From Sulfurovum sp. bin170 (lineage in GTDB: Bacteria; Campylobacterota; Campylobacteria; Campylobacterales; Sulfurovaceae): DNA of 8,501 nt. Positions within the stretch are counted from its first letter, which is position 1, and each line of letters begins with the position of its first letter. A model generated the notes under the pieces. It did not search any database. It saw only the letters and a program-made list of their open reading frames with translations, and had not been told where the DNA came from. Location: assembly GCF_010892395.1 (NCBI RefSeq), contig NZ_JAACKB010000285.1:1-8501 (forward strand), written 5' to 3'. This document shows, one piece after another, positions 1-7,552 of this stretch. A program made the position numbers and the translations under genes.

Positions 1-23
1 AAACTACTTTAAAAAGAAGATTT

Positions 24-1250
24 ATGAAAAACTACACAGATATATATATCCCAAAACCAAGCCCCCATGACCCTGATACCAATGGTCATTTTGGAAAATT
101 TGGTGGAAGATTTGTGCCTGAGACACTGATGCCAGCACTTGAACAACTGCGACTTGACTATGAAGCTGTACGATTTGACAAAGATTTCTGGTCAGAAGTT
201 GACTACTACTACAAAAACTATGTTGGTCGCCCCTCAGCACTCTATTTTGCAGAGAATATCTCCAAAGAGCTAAATGCAAAAATCTATCTAAAAAGAGAAG
301 ACCTCAACCATACAGGTGCTCACAAGATAAACCATACCGTAGCTCAAGCTGTTTTGGCTAAACGACTTGGCAAAAAAAAGGTCATTGCTGAGACAGGTGC
401 TGGACAACATGGTGTGGCGACTGCGACTGTGGCTGCCCTTTTTGGATTAGAGTGTGAAGTTTTTATGGGAGCCAAAGATGTGGCAAGACAAGAGCTTAAT
501 GTCTTTCGGATGAAACTCCTTGGAGCCAAAGTTCACTCTGTAGAGTCTGGAAGCAAAACACTCAAAGATGCAATGAACGATGCTATCCGTCACTGGGTAA
601 CCCATGCTAGAGATACCTACTACATCATAGGAACCGTAGCAGGACCACACCCCTACCCTATGATGATAAGAGATATACAATCTATTATAGGTTGGGAGGC
701 GAAATCACAACTAGATGCTGTAGAGGGTTGTCTGCCTGATAAAATCATAGCATGTATAGGTGGTGGTTCGAATGCTCTTGGTATATTTAACCACTTTTTG
801 CAAGATGAGTCTGTAGAGTGTATCGGTATAGAAGCAGGAGGATTTGGGCTTGACTCCAAACACGGATGTTCTCTTGCAAAAGGAAGCCCAGGAGTTCTAC
901 ACGGTCAGCTTAGTTATCTACTTCAAGATGATGATGGACAGGTTCAAGAGGCTCACTCTATCTCTGCTGGTCTTGACTACCCAGGGATTGGACCTGAACA
1001 CTCTTTTTTCAAAGATAACAGTATCGTAACTTATGACTATATTACAGATGATGAGGCGATGGATGCATTTGTCTGGCTTTCACAAAAAGAGGGGATAATC
1101 CCTGCATTTGAGAGTTCTCATGCTGTAGCCTATCTTAAGAAGATGAAAAAAAAGGATATTGAGGGCAAAACTATCCTAGTCAACCTCTCTGGGCGTGGAG
1201 ATAAAGATATGATACAAGCACAAGATATTTTAAAAGAGCAGTTTCAATAA
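24..1250 (+). CDS. trpB: Tryptophan synthase beta subunit
   Basis: A 408-residue protein of normal family length. TrpB is the PLP enzyme that condenses indole with L-serine to give L-tryptophan, normally in an alpha2-beta2 complex with TrpA in the cytoplasm. Visible motifs are the N-terminal [13 protein letters not shown] segment (about 23-35), the PLP-lysine motif [11 protein letters not shown] with K101, the catalytic glutamate E123 in AETGAGQHG, the phosphate-binding GGGSN (246-250), and the C-terminal SGRGDKD (389-395). These mark the classical TrpB1 form. The ATG at 24 has a weak purine-rich AAGAAGA upstream. No trpA follows; pepA does, so trpA must lie upstream of the window or elsewhere. 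The gene holds two A8 runs (372-379 and 1146-1153), but the frame is intact. The family call is secure. Confidence 0.98.
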   Translation: MKNYTDIYIPKPSPHDPDTNGHFGKFGGRFVPETLMPALEQLRLDYEAVRFDKDFWSEVDYYYKNYVGRPSALYFAENISKELNAKIYLKREDLNHTGAHKINHTVAQAVLAKRLGKKKVIAETGAGQHGVATATVAALFGLECEVFMGAKDVARQELNVFRMKLLGAKVHSVESGSKTLKDAMNDAIRHWVTHARDTYYIIGTVAGPHPYPMMIRDIQSIIGWEAKSQLDAVEGCLPDKIIACIGGGSNALGIFNHFLQDESVECIGIEAGGFGLDSKHGCSLAKGSPGVLHGQLSYLLQDDDGQVQEAHSISAGLDYPGIGPEHSFFKDNSIVTYDYITDDEAMDAFVWLSQKEGIIPAFESSHAVAYLKKMKKKDIEGKTILVNLSGRGDKDMIQAQDILKEQFQ

Positions 1251-1252
1251 CC

Positions 1253-1324
1253 GTAGGGTGCATTTTAATGCACCTAAAAACAATTTATTAAAAAAATATA
1301 AAGGTGCATTCAAATGCACCCTAC
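1253..1324. repeat. REPIN/BIME-like inverted pair of GTAG-palindromes
   Basis: Two 22-base units lie in inverted orientation around a 28-base A/T-rich spacer. The left unit (1253-1274) is GTAG followed by the palindrome GGTGCATT-TT-AATGCACC. The right unit (1303-1324) is GGTGCATT-CA-AATGCACC followed by CTAC. The right unit's reverse complement matches the left at 21 of 22 positions, so each unit can form its own hairpin or the two can pair into one long stem. A GTAG tetranucleotide 5' of a short hairpin is the known signature of REP sequences handled by RAYT transposases, and the inverted doublet is the form called BIME or REPIN. The element starts two bases after the trpB stop and ends where the pepA ribosome binding site begins. 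Mobility is inferred, and there is no transposase in the window. Confidence 0.85.
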
Positions 1325-1330
1325 AAGGAA
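1325..1330 (+). promoter_or_regulatory. Ribosome binding site fixing the pepA start
   Basis: AAGGAA sits 10 bases before the ATG at 1341 and directly after the CTAC end of the repeat pair. It supports the 1341 start over the in-frame ATG at 1314, which lies inside the repeat palindrome and has no binding site. Confidence 0.8.
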
Positions 1331-1340
1331 AAAACAAAAT

Positions 1341-2804
1341 ATGAATTTTAAATTAACAATTAACCCGATAGAAGATATAAAAGCCGATATAGAGATAATC
1401 ATAATATCAGAAAAAAACCTAGACCACAGATTTGTCCAAGATAAAGAACTACTAGAGAAGAGTGGTTTTAAATCAAGTCAAGATGAGACTTGTCTACTGA
1501 TAGAGAGAGATAGACTATATGTGGCTGTAGAAAATATCTCTAGTATAAATGTTAGAACTGCCATAGCAACAGCTATCAGAGTTTTGGCAAACAAATCGTA
1601 TAAATCTATTAAAATAGCTTCTTATATGAATCACCCAAAATGTACAACAGTACTTAGAGGAATGGTAGAGGGGTTTGTTCTCGGAGCTTATGTTTTTGAC
1701 AGATACAAGAGTGAAAAATCTAAACTATCAATAGAGGATATAACCATCTCACTAGATGAGTACAATGAGTACCAACTAGATATAGAAGCGTGTACAAGAG
1801 CGATGAACAATGGAGAGATAGTAGCCAATGCTACAAACTTCACAAGAGATATTGTCAATACTCCTCCTGATGACTGCTACCCTAAGGTTATGGCAAAAAT
1901 CGCAAAGAATATGGCAAAAGAGAATGGATTAGAGTGCATTATCATAAAACCAAAAGAGCTCAAAAAAGAGAAGATGGAGACTCTACTAGCTGTTGCTCGT
2001 GCTTCTCGTCACAAGCCAAGAGTTATCCATCTAGCACACAAACCAGAAAACCCAAAAGCTATAGTTACTCTAGTGGGAAAAGGTCTCACTTATGATTCAG
2101 GTGGACTTAGTCTTAAACCATCTGACTTTATGGTAACGATGAAATCAGACAAGAGTGGAGGTTCAGCAGTTATTGGAATTATGAAAGCTATATCGGAGAT
2201 GAACCTACCTGTTGAAGTTCATGGATTTATAGGGGCTGTTGAGAATATGATAGGAGGAGATGCATATAAACCTGATGATGTATTGGTGGCTAAAAATGGA
2301 AAAACTATTGAGATACGAAATACCGATGCAGAGGGTCGTTTGGTCTTGGCTGATACCCTATGTTATGCTCAACAAGAGGTAAAAGCTGACTATATATTTG
2401 ATATGGCAACACTTACAGGTGCATCTGTTGTGGGTGTGGGTCACTACACTTCAACGATTATGGGAAATAGTGATAAGGTCAAAGATAGCATTATCAAATA
2501 TGCAAAAATCTCTGGAGAGTTTGCAACCAAACTTGATTTTAACCGATACCTCAAAAAATCAATAAAAAGTGAGATAGCTGACATCTGTAATATCTCAAAC
2601 ACAAGATATGGAGGAGCTATAACAGCAGGTCAATTCCTAGAAAACTTCATAGATGATGACCACAAAGATAAGTGGGTTCACATAGATATAGCAGGTCCTG
2701 CCTTTGTTGAACACTCTTGGGGAGAGAACCCACATGGTGCATCTGGTGCAGGGGTTAGAATGATGACTAGATTTATAGAGGGGTTGGCTCGTCCAAAAAA
2801 GTAG
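1341..2804 (+). CDS. pepA: Leucyl (cytosol) aminopeptidase, M17 family
   Basis: A 487-residue two-metal aminopeptidase that removes N-terminal residues from peptides in the cytoplasm. It has an N-terminal regulatory domain (about 1-160) and a C-terminal catalytic domain. The signature NTDAEGRL is at 327-334. The expected metal ligands K247, D252, D270, D329 and E331 and the catalytic K259 and R333 are all present, each at a constant offset of 23 from the E. coli PepA numbering, so the active site looks complete. The start at 1341 is chosen because AAGGAA lies at the right distance. An in-frame ATG at 1314 would add nine residues (MHPTRKKQN) encoded by the repeat, and is rejected. A VanZ-like gene follows with no spacer. 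Some PepA proteins also bind DNA, but nothing here shows that. Confidence 0.96.
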   Translation: MNFKLTINPIEDIKADIEIIIISEKNLDHRFVQDKELLEKSGFKSSQDETCLLIERDRLYVAVENISSINVRTAIATAIRVLANKSYKSIKIASYMNHPKCTTVLRGMVEGFVLGAYVFDRYKSEKSKLSIEDITISLDEYNEYQLDIEACTRAMNNGEIVANATNFTRDIVNTPPDDCYPKVMAKIAKNMAKENGLECIIIKPKELKKEKMETLLAVARASRHKPRVIHLAHKPENPKAIVTLVGKGLTYDSGGLSLKPSDFMVTMKSDKSGGSAVIGIMKAISEMNLPVEVHGFIGAVENMIGGDAYKPDDVLVAKNGKTIEIRNTDAEGRLVLADTLCYAQQEVKADYIFDMATLTGASVVGVGHYTSTIMGNSDKVKDSIIKYAKISGEFATKLDFNRYLKKSIKSEIADICNISNTRYGGAITAGQFLENFIDDDHKDKWVHIDIAGPAFVEHSWGENPHGASGAGVRMMTRFIEGLARPKK

Positions 2805-3173
2805 ATGATACATACACTAATGCCCAAAAAGTACTATAAAGTACTTTTTTATATAACTGTTATAGCTGTATTTATCTTGGCTATTACTCCAAGTAGTCAT
2901 AGAGATGTAGTACCAAATATGGATAAGATACTACATATGTTAGCCTTTTTTGTCCTATCACTGGAACTCAATCGTGCCTCTTCTACAATGGAACACCGTC
3001 TAAGAAATATGGGTCTATTAGTGGCTTTTGGTATTTTTATTGAGTTTGTACAGTCATTAACTCCTACAAGAGAAGCATCTTTTTATGATATTGTTGCAGA
3101 TGTTGTAGGGATTTTGCTCTTTCAGCTTCTATACTCACTATTAAGGTTTTATCGATATACAAAGAGTAGTTAA
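2805..3173 (+). CDS. VanZ-like family small membrane protein
   Basis: A 122-residue protein with about four hydrophobic segments (roughly 11-28, 42-55, 68-84 and 96-114). VanZ-family features are visible: DKILHMLAFFVLS at 40-52 after the first helix and an EFVQSLTPTRE...D...D..G pattern at 80-102, with the conserved polar positions D40, K41, H44, E80, Q83, R89, D95 and D99. VanZ itself gives low-level teicoplanin resistance in enterococci, but small stand-alone homologues in Gram-negatives have no settled role, so no function is assigned. The ATG at 2805 abuts the pepA TAG, which suggests translational coupling. A second in-frame ATG at 2820 is possible. Neither start has a strong binding site. 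Confidence 0.8.
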   Translation: MIHTLMPKKYYKVLFYITVIAVFILAITPSSHRDVVPNMDKILHMLAFFVLSLELNRASSTMEHRLRNMGLLVAFGIFIEFVQSLTPTREASFYDIVADVVGILLFQLLYSLLRFYRYTKSS

Positions 3174-3180
3174 GAGAGCT

Positions 3181-3330
3181 GTAGGTTTGAACCAAATAGT
3201 TCGGGTGTAAACACTCCGATTCCGAAAATGCAGATGGCATATAAGGAAACGACGGCTTTAGCCTCGCTATATTATTGGGCTGAAGCCTCCGATTCCAAAT
3301 GAACGGTGGGCTTAAAAGCAACCACCTTAC
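3181..3330. repeat. Cluster of five short hairpins between convergent genes
   Basis: The gap between the VanZ-like stop (3173) and the end of the DUF2892 gene (3337) holds consecutive palindromes. They are GTA-GGTT-TG-AACC (hairpin 3184-3193, GTAG at 3181-3184), TCGGGTGTAAACACTCCGA (3201-3219, a near-perfect stem with one bulged base), GGCT-TT-AGCC (3254-3263), GGCT-GA-AGCC (3278-3287), and GGTGG-GCTT-AA-AAGC-AA-CCACC (3305-3326) followed by TTAC. The two GGCT hairpins can also pair with each other with one G-T wobble. CTCCGATTCC occurs twice (3214-3223 and 3287-3296). No coding region is convincing here. It reads as stacked or decayed REP-like insertions. The outermost stem could help end transcription from either side, but no canonical T-run directly follows it. 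Confidence 0.6.
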
Positions 3331-3336
3331 AAAAAA

Positions 3337-3528
3337 TTATTTTTTACCCATCAATGGACACTGCTTCGTAATTCCACACAGTGGACAGAAGTTAACAAGA
3401 CCAGCGATTAGAGGGATAGCACCTAGATAAAACCAACTATTACCACTGTATAGACCATATCCTATCAATCCAGCTCCAAGCACAATCCTAAACGGTTGGC
3501 AGAACTTACTCATTTTTTTTGCATTCAT
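3337..3528 (-). CDS. DUF2892 (YgaP-type transmembrane domain) small protein
   Basis: A 63-residue protein with two hydrophobic segments (about 14-28 and 31-47) separated by a short turn, ending in the cysteine-rich NFCPLCGITKQC (46-57). This two-helix plus N-x-CPL pattern is typical of DUF2892, the membrane part of the E. coli rhodanese YgaP and of many stand-alone small proteins. Its function is not established. The cysteines C10, C48, C51 and C57 could take part in sulfur or metal chemistry, but that is only a suggestion. AAGGA at 3536-3540 is seven bases before the ATG. It lies 48 bases downstream of the ComF-like gene on the same strand and may share its transcript. A second ATG five codons in is less well placed. 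Confidence 0.75.
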   Translation of the reverse strand: MNAKKMSKFCQPFRIVLGAGLIGYGLYSGNSWFYLGAIPLIAGLVNFCPLCGITKQCPLMGKK

Positions 3529-3576
3529 ATATTTTTCCTTTGAAATTTTAATTTGTGCAATTTAACATAATTACGC

Positions 3577-4146
3577 TTATGTATTAGCCAAAGTGAGAGC
3601 AAAAAGCACTTTGACTCTATTTTTTTCCAAAACTCTCTTTGCCTCTTGCAGTGTTGTACCTGTAGTAATAATATCATCTACTAAAATCACCTCTATATCT
3701 TCTAATCCTGTATACTGAAAATCACGAGGATTCTCTAGTCGAAACTGCAAATCTTTTCCTGCATAATTTACCAAATTTGTAGCCATAAGTTTGGAATAGA
3801 GAACCTTTGAGTTTTTATAAGACAACTGCTCTGTCAAAAGTGAGACATGACTATACCCACTCTTTACATTTTCATCTACTCCAACTATATAGACAACTCT
3901 GCTATCTTCTTTTATAAAATTCTTAATAAATGGTCTAAACGACTGCTTTGCTAATGCTCTATAGACGATGTAACCTTGGGGAGTATGTTTAGTCAGAAGC
4001 AGATCTTCTATATTTTGATATTTAAAAAAGCTATAAACCTCTAATGAACCAATCTTTCTTTTAGAGATAGATGGTTTTAGAAGTTTATTTTGACAAAGTT
4101 TGCAAAAAGTTTGCCAACTTAGTTTGTGACAACTCAAACATCGCAC
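3577..4146 (-). CDS. ComF-like phosphoribosyltransferase-fold protein
   Basis: A 189-residue protein with an N-terminal four-cysteine zinc-ribbon-like element (C3, C6, C15, C18) and a type I phosphoribosyltransferase domain. The PRPP-binding loop ILVDDIITTGTTL is at 154-166, and the GYSH region (about 97-100) fits ComF proteins. ComF is needed for DNA uptake in naturally competent bacteria, where it acts at the cytoplasmic side. The enzymatic substrate is not settled, and the family also includes GntX-like proteins. The start is GTG at 4144-4146. The overlapping ATG in GTGCGATG is out of frame. The gene begins three bases after the stop of the CopD-like gene and has no obvious binding site of its own, so it is probably translated by coupling. 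No other competence genes are visible nearby. Confidence 0.85.
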   Translation of the reverse strand: MRCLSCHKLSWQTFCKLCQNKLLKPSISKRKIGSLEVYSFFKYQNIEDLLLTKHTPQGYIVYRALAKQSFRPFIKNFIKEDSRVVYIVGVDENVKSGYSHVSLLTEQLSYKNSKVLYSKLMATNLVNYAGKDLQFRLENPRDFQYTGLEDIEVILVDDIITTGTTLQEAKRVLEKNRVKVLFALTLANT

Positions 4147-4149
4147 AGT

Positions 4150-4599
4150 TTATAGAATATCTCTTATTACAATGGCATAGTGAAGCACAAGAAAATTCAA
4201 AATAAAAATTCCCATAGATGACCCACGAGACAAAATAGTCTCTAGCTTAGTTCTCTCTTTTCCATTAGTTCTAAATGCTATAACTGTATGGATTATAGTA
4301 ATAACGGTCATAATAGCGACAAGAATCAACTTCTCTCGCAAAGCAGAGGTAACAACATCATCCACGCTCTCATCAAAAAGTATATAGATAAGTCCATTGT
4401 CAATAATCATAAGCGTACCAGTTATCAACAGAACAACCAAAGCCCCCATCTCAAAATAACCAAATATCGGACCAACTCGTGGATAGACCGCCTGTTGATC
4501 CTCCTTATCTTTTAACGAAATCCCCAAAACAAACATAAAAACAGAGCCACCTATCCAAGATAGTGCAGCGATTAAGTGAAAGTGTATCTCCCAACCCAA
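4150..4599 (-). CDS. CopD-like four-helix membrane protein
   Basis: A 149-residue integral membrane protein with four predicted helices (about 6-28, 48-67, 89-109 and 128-147). The first helix HFHLIAALSWIGGSVFM resembles the start of the CopD/DUF2269-type membrane domain, where histidines can bind haem or copper. H6, H8, H104 and H140 are candidate ligands. This is a fold-level resemblance, not an assigned function. The start is TTG at 4597-4599, supported by an AAAAGGA site six bases upstream (4606-4610). The next upstream in-frame codons give no better start. A perfect TATAAT lies about 44 bases upstream, so this gene probably starts its own transcript, followed by the ComF-like and DUF2892 genes. 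Confidence 0.65.
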   Translation of the reverse strand: MGWEIHFHLIAALSWIGGSVFMFVLGISLKDKEDQQAVYPRVGPIFGYFEMGALVVLLITGTLMIIDNGLIYILFDESVDDVVTSALREKLILVAIMTVITIIHTVIAFRTNGKERTKLETILSRGSSMGIFILNFLVLHYAIVIRDIL

Positions 4600-4605
4600 A
4601 TTATT

Positions 4606-4610
4606 TCCTT
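4606..4610 (-). promoter_or_regulatory. Ribosome binding site for the TTG start at 4599
   Basis: On the minus strand AAGGA, preceded by further A residues, lies six bases before TTG. It is the main reason for accepting this non-ATG start. Confidence 0.75.
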
Positions 4611-4642
4611 TTAAACCCTAAGGCTGAATATTTAATAATACT

Positions 4643-4648
4643 ATTATA
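4643..4648 (-). promoter_or_regulatory. Putative -10 box for the CopD-like/comF-like/DUF2892 genes
   Basis: A perfect TATAAT on the minus strand in the context ATTAAGG-TATAAT, within the 92-base gap after lepA. It would start an RNA about 37 bases before the TTG codon. There is no clear -35 box, as is usual for sigma70 promoters in Campylobacterota. Confidence 0.55.
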
Positions 4649-4691
4649 CCTTAATATTTGTGGAGTAAAAGTTGTGTCATATCAATAAAAT

Positions 4692-6500
4692 TTAGTCTAG
4701 TTTTAGCACAGCCATAAAAGCCTCTTGAGGCACATTAACAGACCCAATAGCTTTCATCCGTTTCTTACCAGCTTTCTGCTTATCCAAAAGCTTTCTTTTT
4801 CGAGTAATATCCCCACCATAACACTTAGCCGTTACATTTTTACCCATCGACTTCACATTGGTTCGTGCGATAACATTGTTGCCAATACTAGCTTGAATAG
4901 CCACCTCAAATAGCTGTCGTGGAATCAGCTCTTTTAGATTTTGAACAAAAGCCAATCCTTTGGTTCTAGCTTTCTCCTCTGGTACAATAATGGAAAGTGC
5001 ATCCACCACTTCACCTGCTACCTTGATGTCAAGTTTCACAAGTTTTCCTACTCTAAAACCGATAGGCTCATAGTCAAAACTTGCATACCCTTTACTGGTA
5101 CTCTTGAGTTTATCGTAGAAATCCATCACAATCTCATTCATCGGAACATCATACTCCAAAAGTACACGCTCTTCATTGATATAATCCATCTTAATCTGAA
5201 GACCACGACGGTCATTTAGCAGTTTAATGATATTTCCAAGAAACTCTGTAGGTGTTAAAATAGTCGCTTTGATATATGGTTCATAGATATCTTTTATCTT
5301 CTGTGCCTCTGGTAAATCAAAAGGATTTTGAATCTCTATTCGCTCACCATTATTCTGCTCTACCTCATAGACAACCGTAGGGGCAGACGCGATAAGCTCT
5401 AAGTTAAACTCTCTCTCCAATCGCTCTTTAATCACCTCCATGTGTAATAAGCCCAAGAATCCTGTCCTAAATCCTGACCCCAAAGCGAGTGAGCTTTCAG
5501 GTTCAAAAGAGATAGAGCTATCATTTAGTTTTAGTTTATTGAGAGCATCTCTCAACTCTTCAAATTTATCCGTCTCTATGGGATAAATTCCCGCAAAAAC
5601 AAAGGGTTTAGCAGGTGCAAAACCATCAATTATCTCAGCTGTTGGGTTAGAAGCATCGGTTATGGTATCACCCACTTGCAGACCATCAACTGTCTTTTGA
5701 CCAGTAACCACTATACCAATTTCACCTGTTTTTATCTTGGAGGTTTTGATAGGAGCGATAGGGTTTGGGTACATCAAATCAAGTACCACATGCTCCTCTT
5801 TGGTACTCATAATCTGAATTTTTTTACCTTTTTCTATATTCCCATCATAGACACGAACCAGTGCCAAAGCACCCAGATAATTATCAAACCAACTATCATA
5901 AATAAGAGCTTTACACGAAGCATTTTCATCACCTGTTGGTGCAGGGATTCTATCTACAATCGCATCAATAAGTTCTGGAACGCCTTCCCCTGTCTTGGCA
6001 GAGACCAAAGAGTGTTCAGTACAATCCAGACCGATAGCCTCTTCAACCTCCATCAAAACTTTATCTGGGTCGGCAGCGGGCAAATCTATCTTGTTAACAA
6101 CAGGAACCAACTCTAGGTCATTCTCCAACGCAATATAGACACTGGCGATGGTCTGTGCCTCAACACCTTGTGCCGCGTCTATAATCAACAATGCACCCTC
6201 ACTCGAAGCCAAAGAGCGACTCACCTCATAAGAGAAGTCAACATGCCCAGGGGTGTCTATGAGATTTAGGATATAGTGTTCTCCATCTCTCTCATAATTG
6301 AGTCTCACGGATTGAGCTTTGATAGTGATTCCACGCTCTTTTTCAATATCCATCGTATCCATGACTTGTGCCGACATTTTTCTATCTGATACAGCACTAC
6401 ACTCTTGGATAATTCTATCTGCTAGTGTTGACTTACCGTGGTCAATATGTGCTATAATCGAAAAATTTCGTATATTTGCTTGTGGTATATCTTTTGCCAT
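4692..6500 (-). CDS. lepA: Elongation factor 4 (LepA), ribosomal GTPase
   Basis: A 602-residue translational GTPase (usual family length is about 600) that acts on the ribosome during elongation or subunit assembly, especially under stress. The G motifs are in order: AHIDHGKS (17-24), RGITI with T59, DTPGH (82-86, H86 catalytic), NKID (136-139) and SAK (167-169). LepA-specific parts follow: [16 protein letters not shown] (341-355), SFDYEP (474-479) and the basic tail [16 protein letters not shown] (561-576). The start is ATG at 6500 with AAAGGGG just upstream. A GTG at 6527 would add nine residues but lies in the loop of a palindromic repeat. The gene is 35 bases downstream of prs on the same strand and is probably co-transcribed with it. 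Confidence 0.98.
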   Translation of the reverse strand: MAKDIPQANIRNFSIIAHIDHGKSTLADRIIQECSAVSDRKMSAQVMDTMDIEKERGITIKAQSVRLNYERDGEHYILNLIDTPGHVDFSYEVSRSLASSEGALLIIDAAQGVEAQTIASVYIALENDLELVPVVNKIDLPAADPDKVLMEVEEAIGLDCTEHSLVSAKTGEGVPELIDAIVDRIPAPTGDENASCKALIYDSWFDNYLGALALVRVYDGNIEKGKKIQIMSTKEEHVVLDLMYPNPIAPIKTSKIKTGEIGIVVTGQKTVDGLQVGDTITDASNPTAEIIDGFAPAKPFVFAGIYPIETDKFEELRDALNKLKLNDSSISFEPESSLALGSGFRTGFLGLLHMEVIKERLEREFNLELIASAPTVVYEVEQNNGERIEIQNPFDLPEAQKIKDIYEPYIKATILTPTEFLGNIIKLLNDRRGLQIKMDYINEERVLLEYDVPMNEIVMDFYDKLKSTSKGYASFDYEPIGFRVGKLVKLDIKVAGEVVDALSIIVPEEKARTKGLAFVQNLKELIPRQLFEVAIQASIGNNVIARTNVKSMGKNVTAKCYGGDITRKRKLLDKQKAGKKRMKAIGSVNVPQEAFMAVLKLD

Positions 6501-6504
6501 TTTA

Positions 6505-6511
6505 CCCCTTT
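6505..6511 (-). promoter_or_regulatory. Ribosome binding site fixing the lepA start
   Basis: AAAGGGG on the minus strand, four bases before the ATG at 6500. It directly follows the CTAC end of the repeat in the prs-lepA gap and rules against the GTG at 6527. Confidence 0.8.
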
Positions 6512-6532
6512 GTAGGTTCGGTAACACCGAAC
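6512..6532. repeat. Single REP-like GTAG-palindrome between prs and lepA
   Basis: On the plus strand GTAG (6512-6515) is followed at once by GTTCGGT-AAC-ACCGAAC (6516-6532), a perfect seven-base-pair stem with a three-base loop. This is the REP layout also seen in the trpB-pepA gap, with a different stem sequence. In the prs-lepA transcript the hairpin begins three bases after the prs stop and its CTAC touches the lepA ribosome binding site. It could modulate read-through, RNA stability or translation of lepA. No T-run follows, so it is not a standard terminator. Confidence 0.65.
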
Positions 6533-6535
6533 ATT

Positions 6536-7471
6536 TTAATTGGTTTCAAAAAGAGAGTTTACACTCTCATTATTATAAACTCTTCTGATTACCTCACCCA
6601 ACATCTTAGCAGTCGAGAGAACTTTTATCTTATCTGATGTTCGTGTAATTGGTATAGTATTTGTAATCACCAACTCATCCAATGCCCCATTTTCGATTCT
6701 ATCATAAGCAGGACCTGATAAAACAGGGTGAGTACAACATGCCATAACTGAAGTAGCACCAAGATTTTTAAGAGCCTCCGCAGCTTTTACCATAGTTCCT
6801 GCTGTATCAACCATATCATCTATCATAATAACATCTTTGCCCTCAACATTACCGATGATATTCATCACCTCTGACTCATTGGCTTTCTCTCGTCTCTTGT
6901 CAACGATAACCATATCAAGCCCCATAGTCTTTGCAAAATATCTAGCTCGTGCAACACCACCAATATCTGGACTAGCAACCACTGGATTTTTGAGATTTTT
7001 AGACTTTACATAGTCATTAAAAAGTACTGCACCATAGAGGTTATCCACAGGAATATCAAAAAAACCTTGTATCTGTGAAGCATGTAAATCAACCGTTACC
7101 ACCCTCGTAATTCCTGCTGTCTCCATAAGATTGGCTACCAGTTTAGCAGTAATTGGAACTCTAGGTTCTGCTTTTCTATCTTGCCTCGCATAGCCATAAT
7201 ATGGAACAACAGCTGTAATAGATTTTGCAGAAGAGCGTTTCAGAGCATCTACCATAATAAGCAGTTCCATAAGATTAAAGTTTGCTGGTGCAGATGTTGG
7301 CTGAATAATAAATACATCTTTACCTCTAACACTCTCTTCAATTTTGATATTTATCTCATTATCAGAAAATCTTGTAATCTTGGCTTTGGAGAGTGGTTGT
7401 TCGAGATATTTTGATATCTCTTCTGAAAGTTCCTCATTTGCTGTACCCGAAAAAAGCATATACCCTGTCAT
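6536..7471 (-). CDS. prs: Ribose-phosphate pyrophosphokinase (PRPP synthase)
   Basis: A 311-residue class I PRPP synthase (E. coli has 315) making 5-phosphoribosyl-1-pyrophosphate from ribose 5-phosphate and ATP for nucleotide, histidine and tryptophan synthesis. Visible features are the N-terminal FSGTAN and RFSDNEI (34-40), the ATP/metal region [10 protein letters not shown] (91-100), the metal-binding [14 protein letters not shown] with H130, the flexible-loop KRREK (192-196), and the PRPP-binding loop [10 protein letters not shown] (218-227). The ATG at 7471 aligns with the usual family N-terminus, with an AAGG about ten bases upstream. The metallopeptidase gene ends 81 bases upstream on the same strand, and lepA follows after 35 bases. 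Confidence 0.98.
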   Translation of the reverse strand: MTGYMLFSGTANEELSEEISKYLEQPLSKAKITRFSDNEINIKIEESVRGKDVFIIQPTSAPANFNLMELLIMVDALKRSSAKSITAVVPYYGYARQDRKAEPRVPITAKLVANLMETAGITRVVTVDLHASQIQGFFDIPVDNLYGAVLFNDYVKSKNLKNPVVASPDIGGVARARYFAKTMGLDMVIVDKRREKANESEVMNIIGNVEGKDVIMIDDMVDTAGTMVKAAEALKNLGATSVMACCTHPVLSGPAYDRIENGALDELVITNTIPITRTSDKIKVLSTAKMLGEVIRRVYNNESVNSLFETN

Positions 7472-7488
7472 ATTTTATCTACCTTGTC

Positions 7489-7494
7489 ATTATA
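7489..7494 (-). promoter_or_regulatory. Possible -10 box upstream of prs
   Basis: A perfect TATAAT on the minus strand, 17 bases before the prs ATG. A start from it would fall at or inside the ribosome binding site, giving an almost leaderless RNA. A weaker TATTAT at 7523-7528 is better spaced and may be the real one. There is no clear -35 box for either. Confidence 0.3.
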
Positions 7495-7552
7495 TAATTA
7501 ATCGAATTCTACCCTTATTTTCATAATAGAGTGATGTGTGTAAGGATTTTCA

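Noticed and set aside
372..1153. A8 runs in trpB as phase-variation tracts
   Set aside because: A-runs of this length are common in AT-rich genomes coding for lysine, and the frame is intact; a housekeeping enzyme is an unlikely target.
1253..1324. CRISPR-like repeat
   Set aside because: There are only two units, inverted rather than direct, with an AT-rich spacer and no cas genes.
1314..1340. Nine-residue N-terminal extension of PepA from an ATG at 1314
   Set aside because: The ATG is inside the repeat palindrome and lacks a binding site; the ATG at 1341 has AAGGAA at a good distance.
3064..3321. Minus-strand 85-codon ORF across the VanZ-like gene and the hairpin cluster
   Set aside because: It is antisense to a recognisable gene and otherwise made of repeat sequence, with no family features.
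3305..3326. Rho-independent terminator for the convergent genes
   Set aside because: The stem is good, but no T-run directly follows it on either strand, so it is kept only as part of the hairpin cluster.
5676..6116. Plus-strand 146-codon ORF inside lepA
   Set aside because: It is antisense to a fully conserved GTPase, with a low-complexity-like product and no binding site.
6501..6527. GTG start of lepA at 6527
   Set aside because: It lies in the loop of the palindrome; the ATG at 6500 has AAAGGGG upstream and gives the usual LepA N-terminus.
7498..7524. Eight-codon leader-peptide-like ORF (MKIRVEFD) upstream of prs
   Set aside because: There is no ribosome binding site, no regulatory codon run and no attenuator hairpin.
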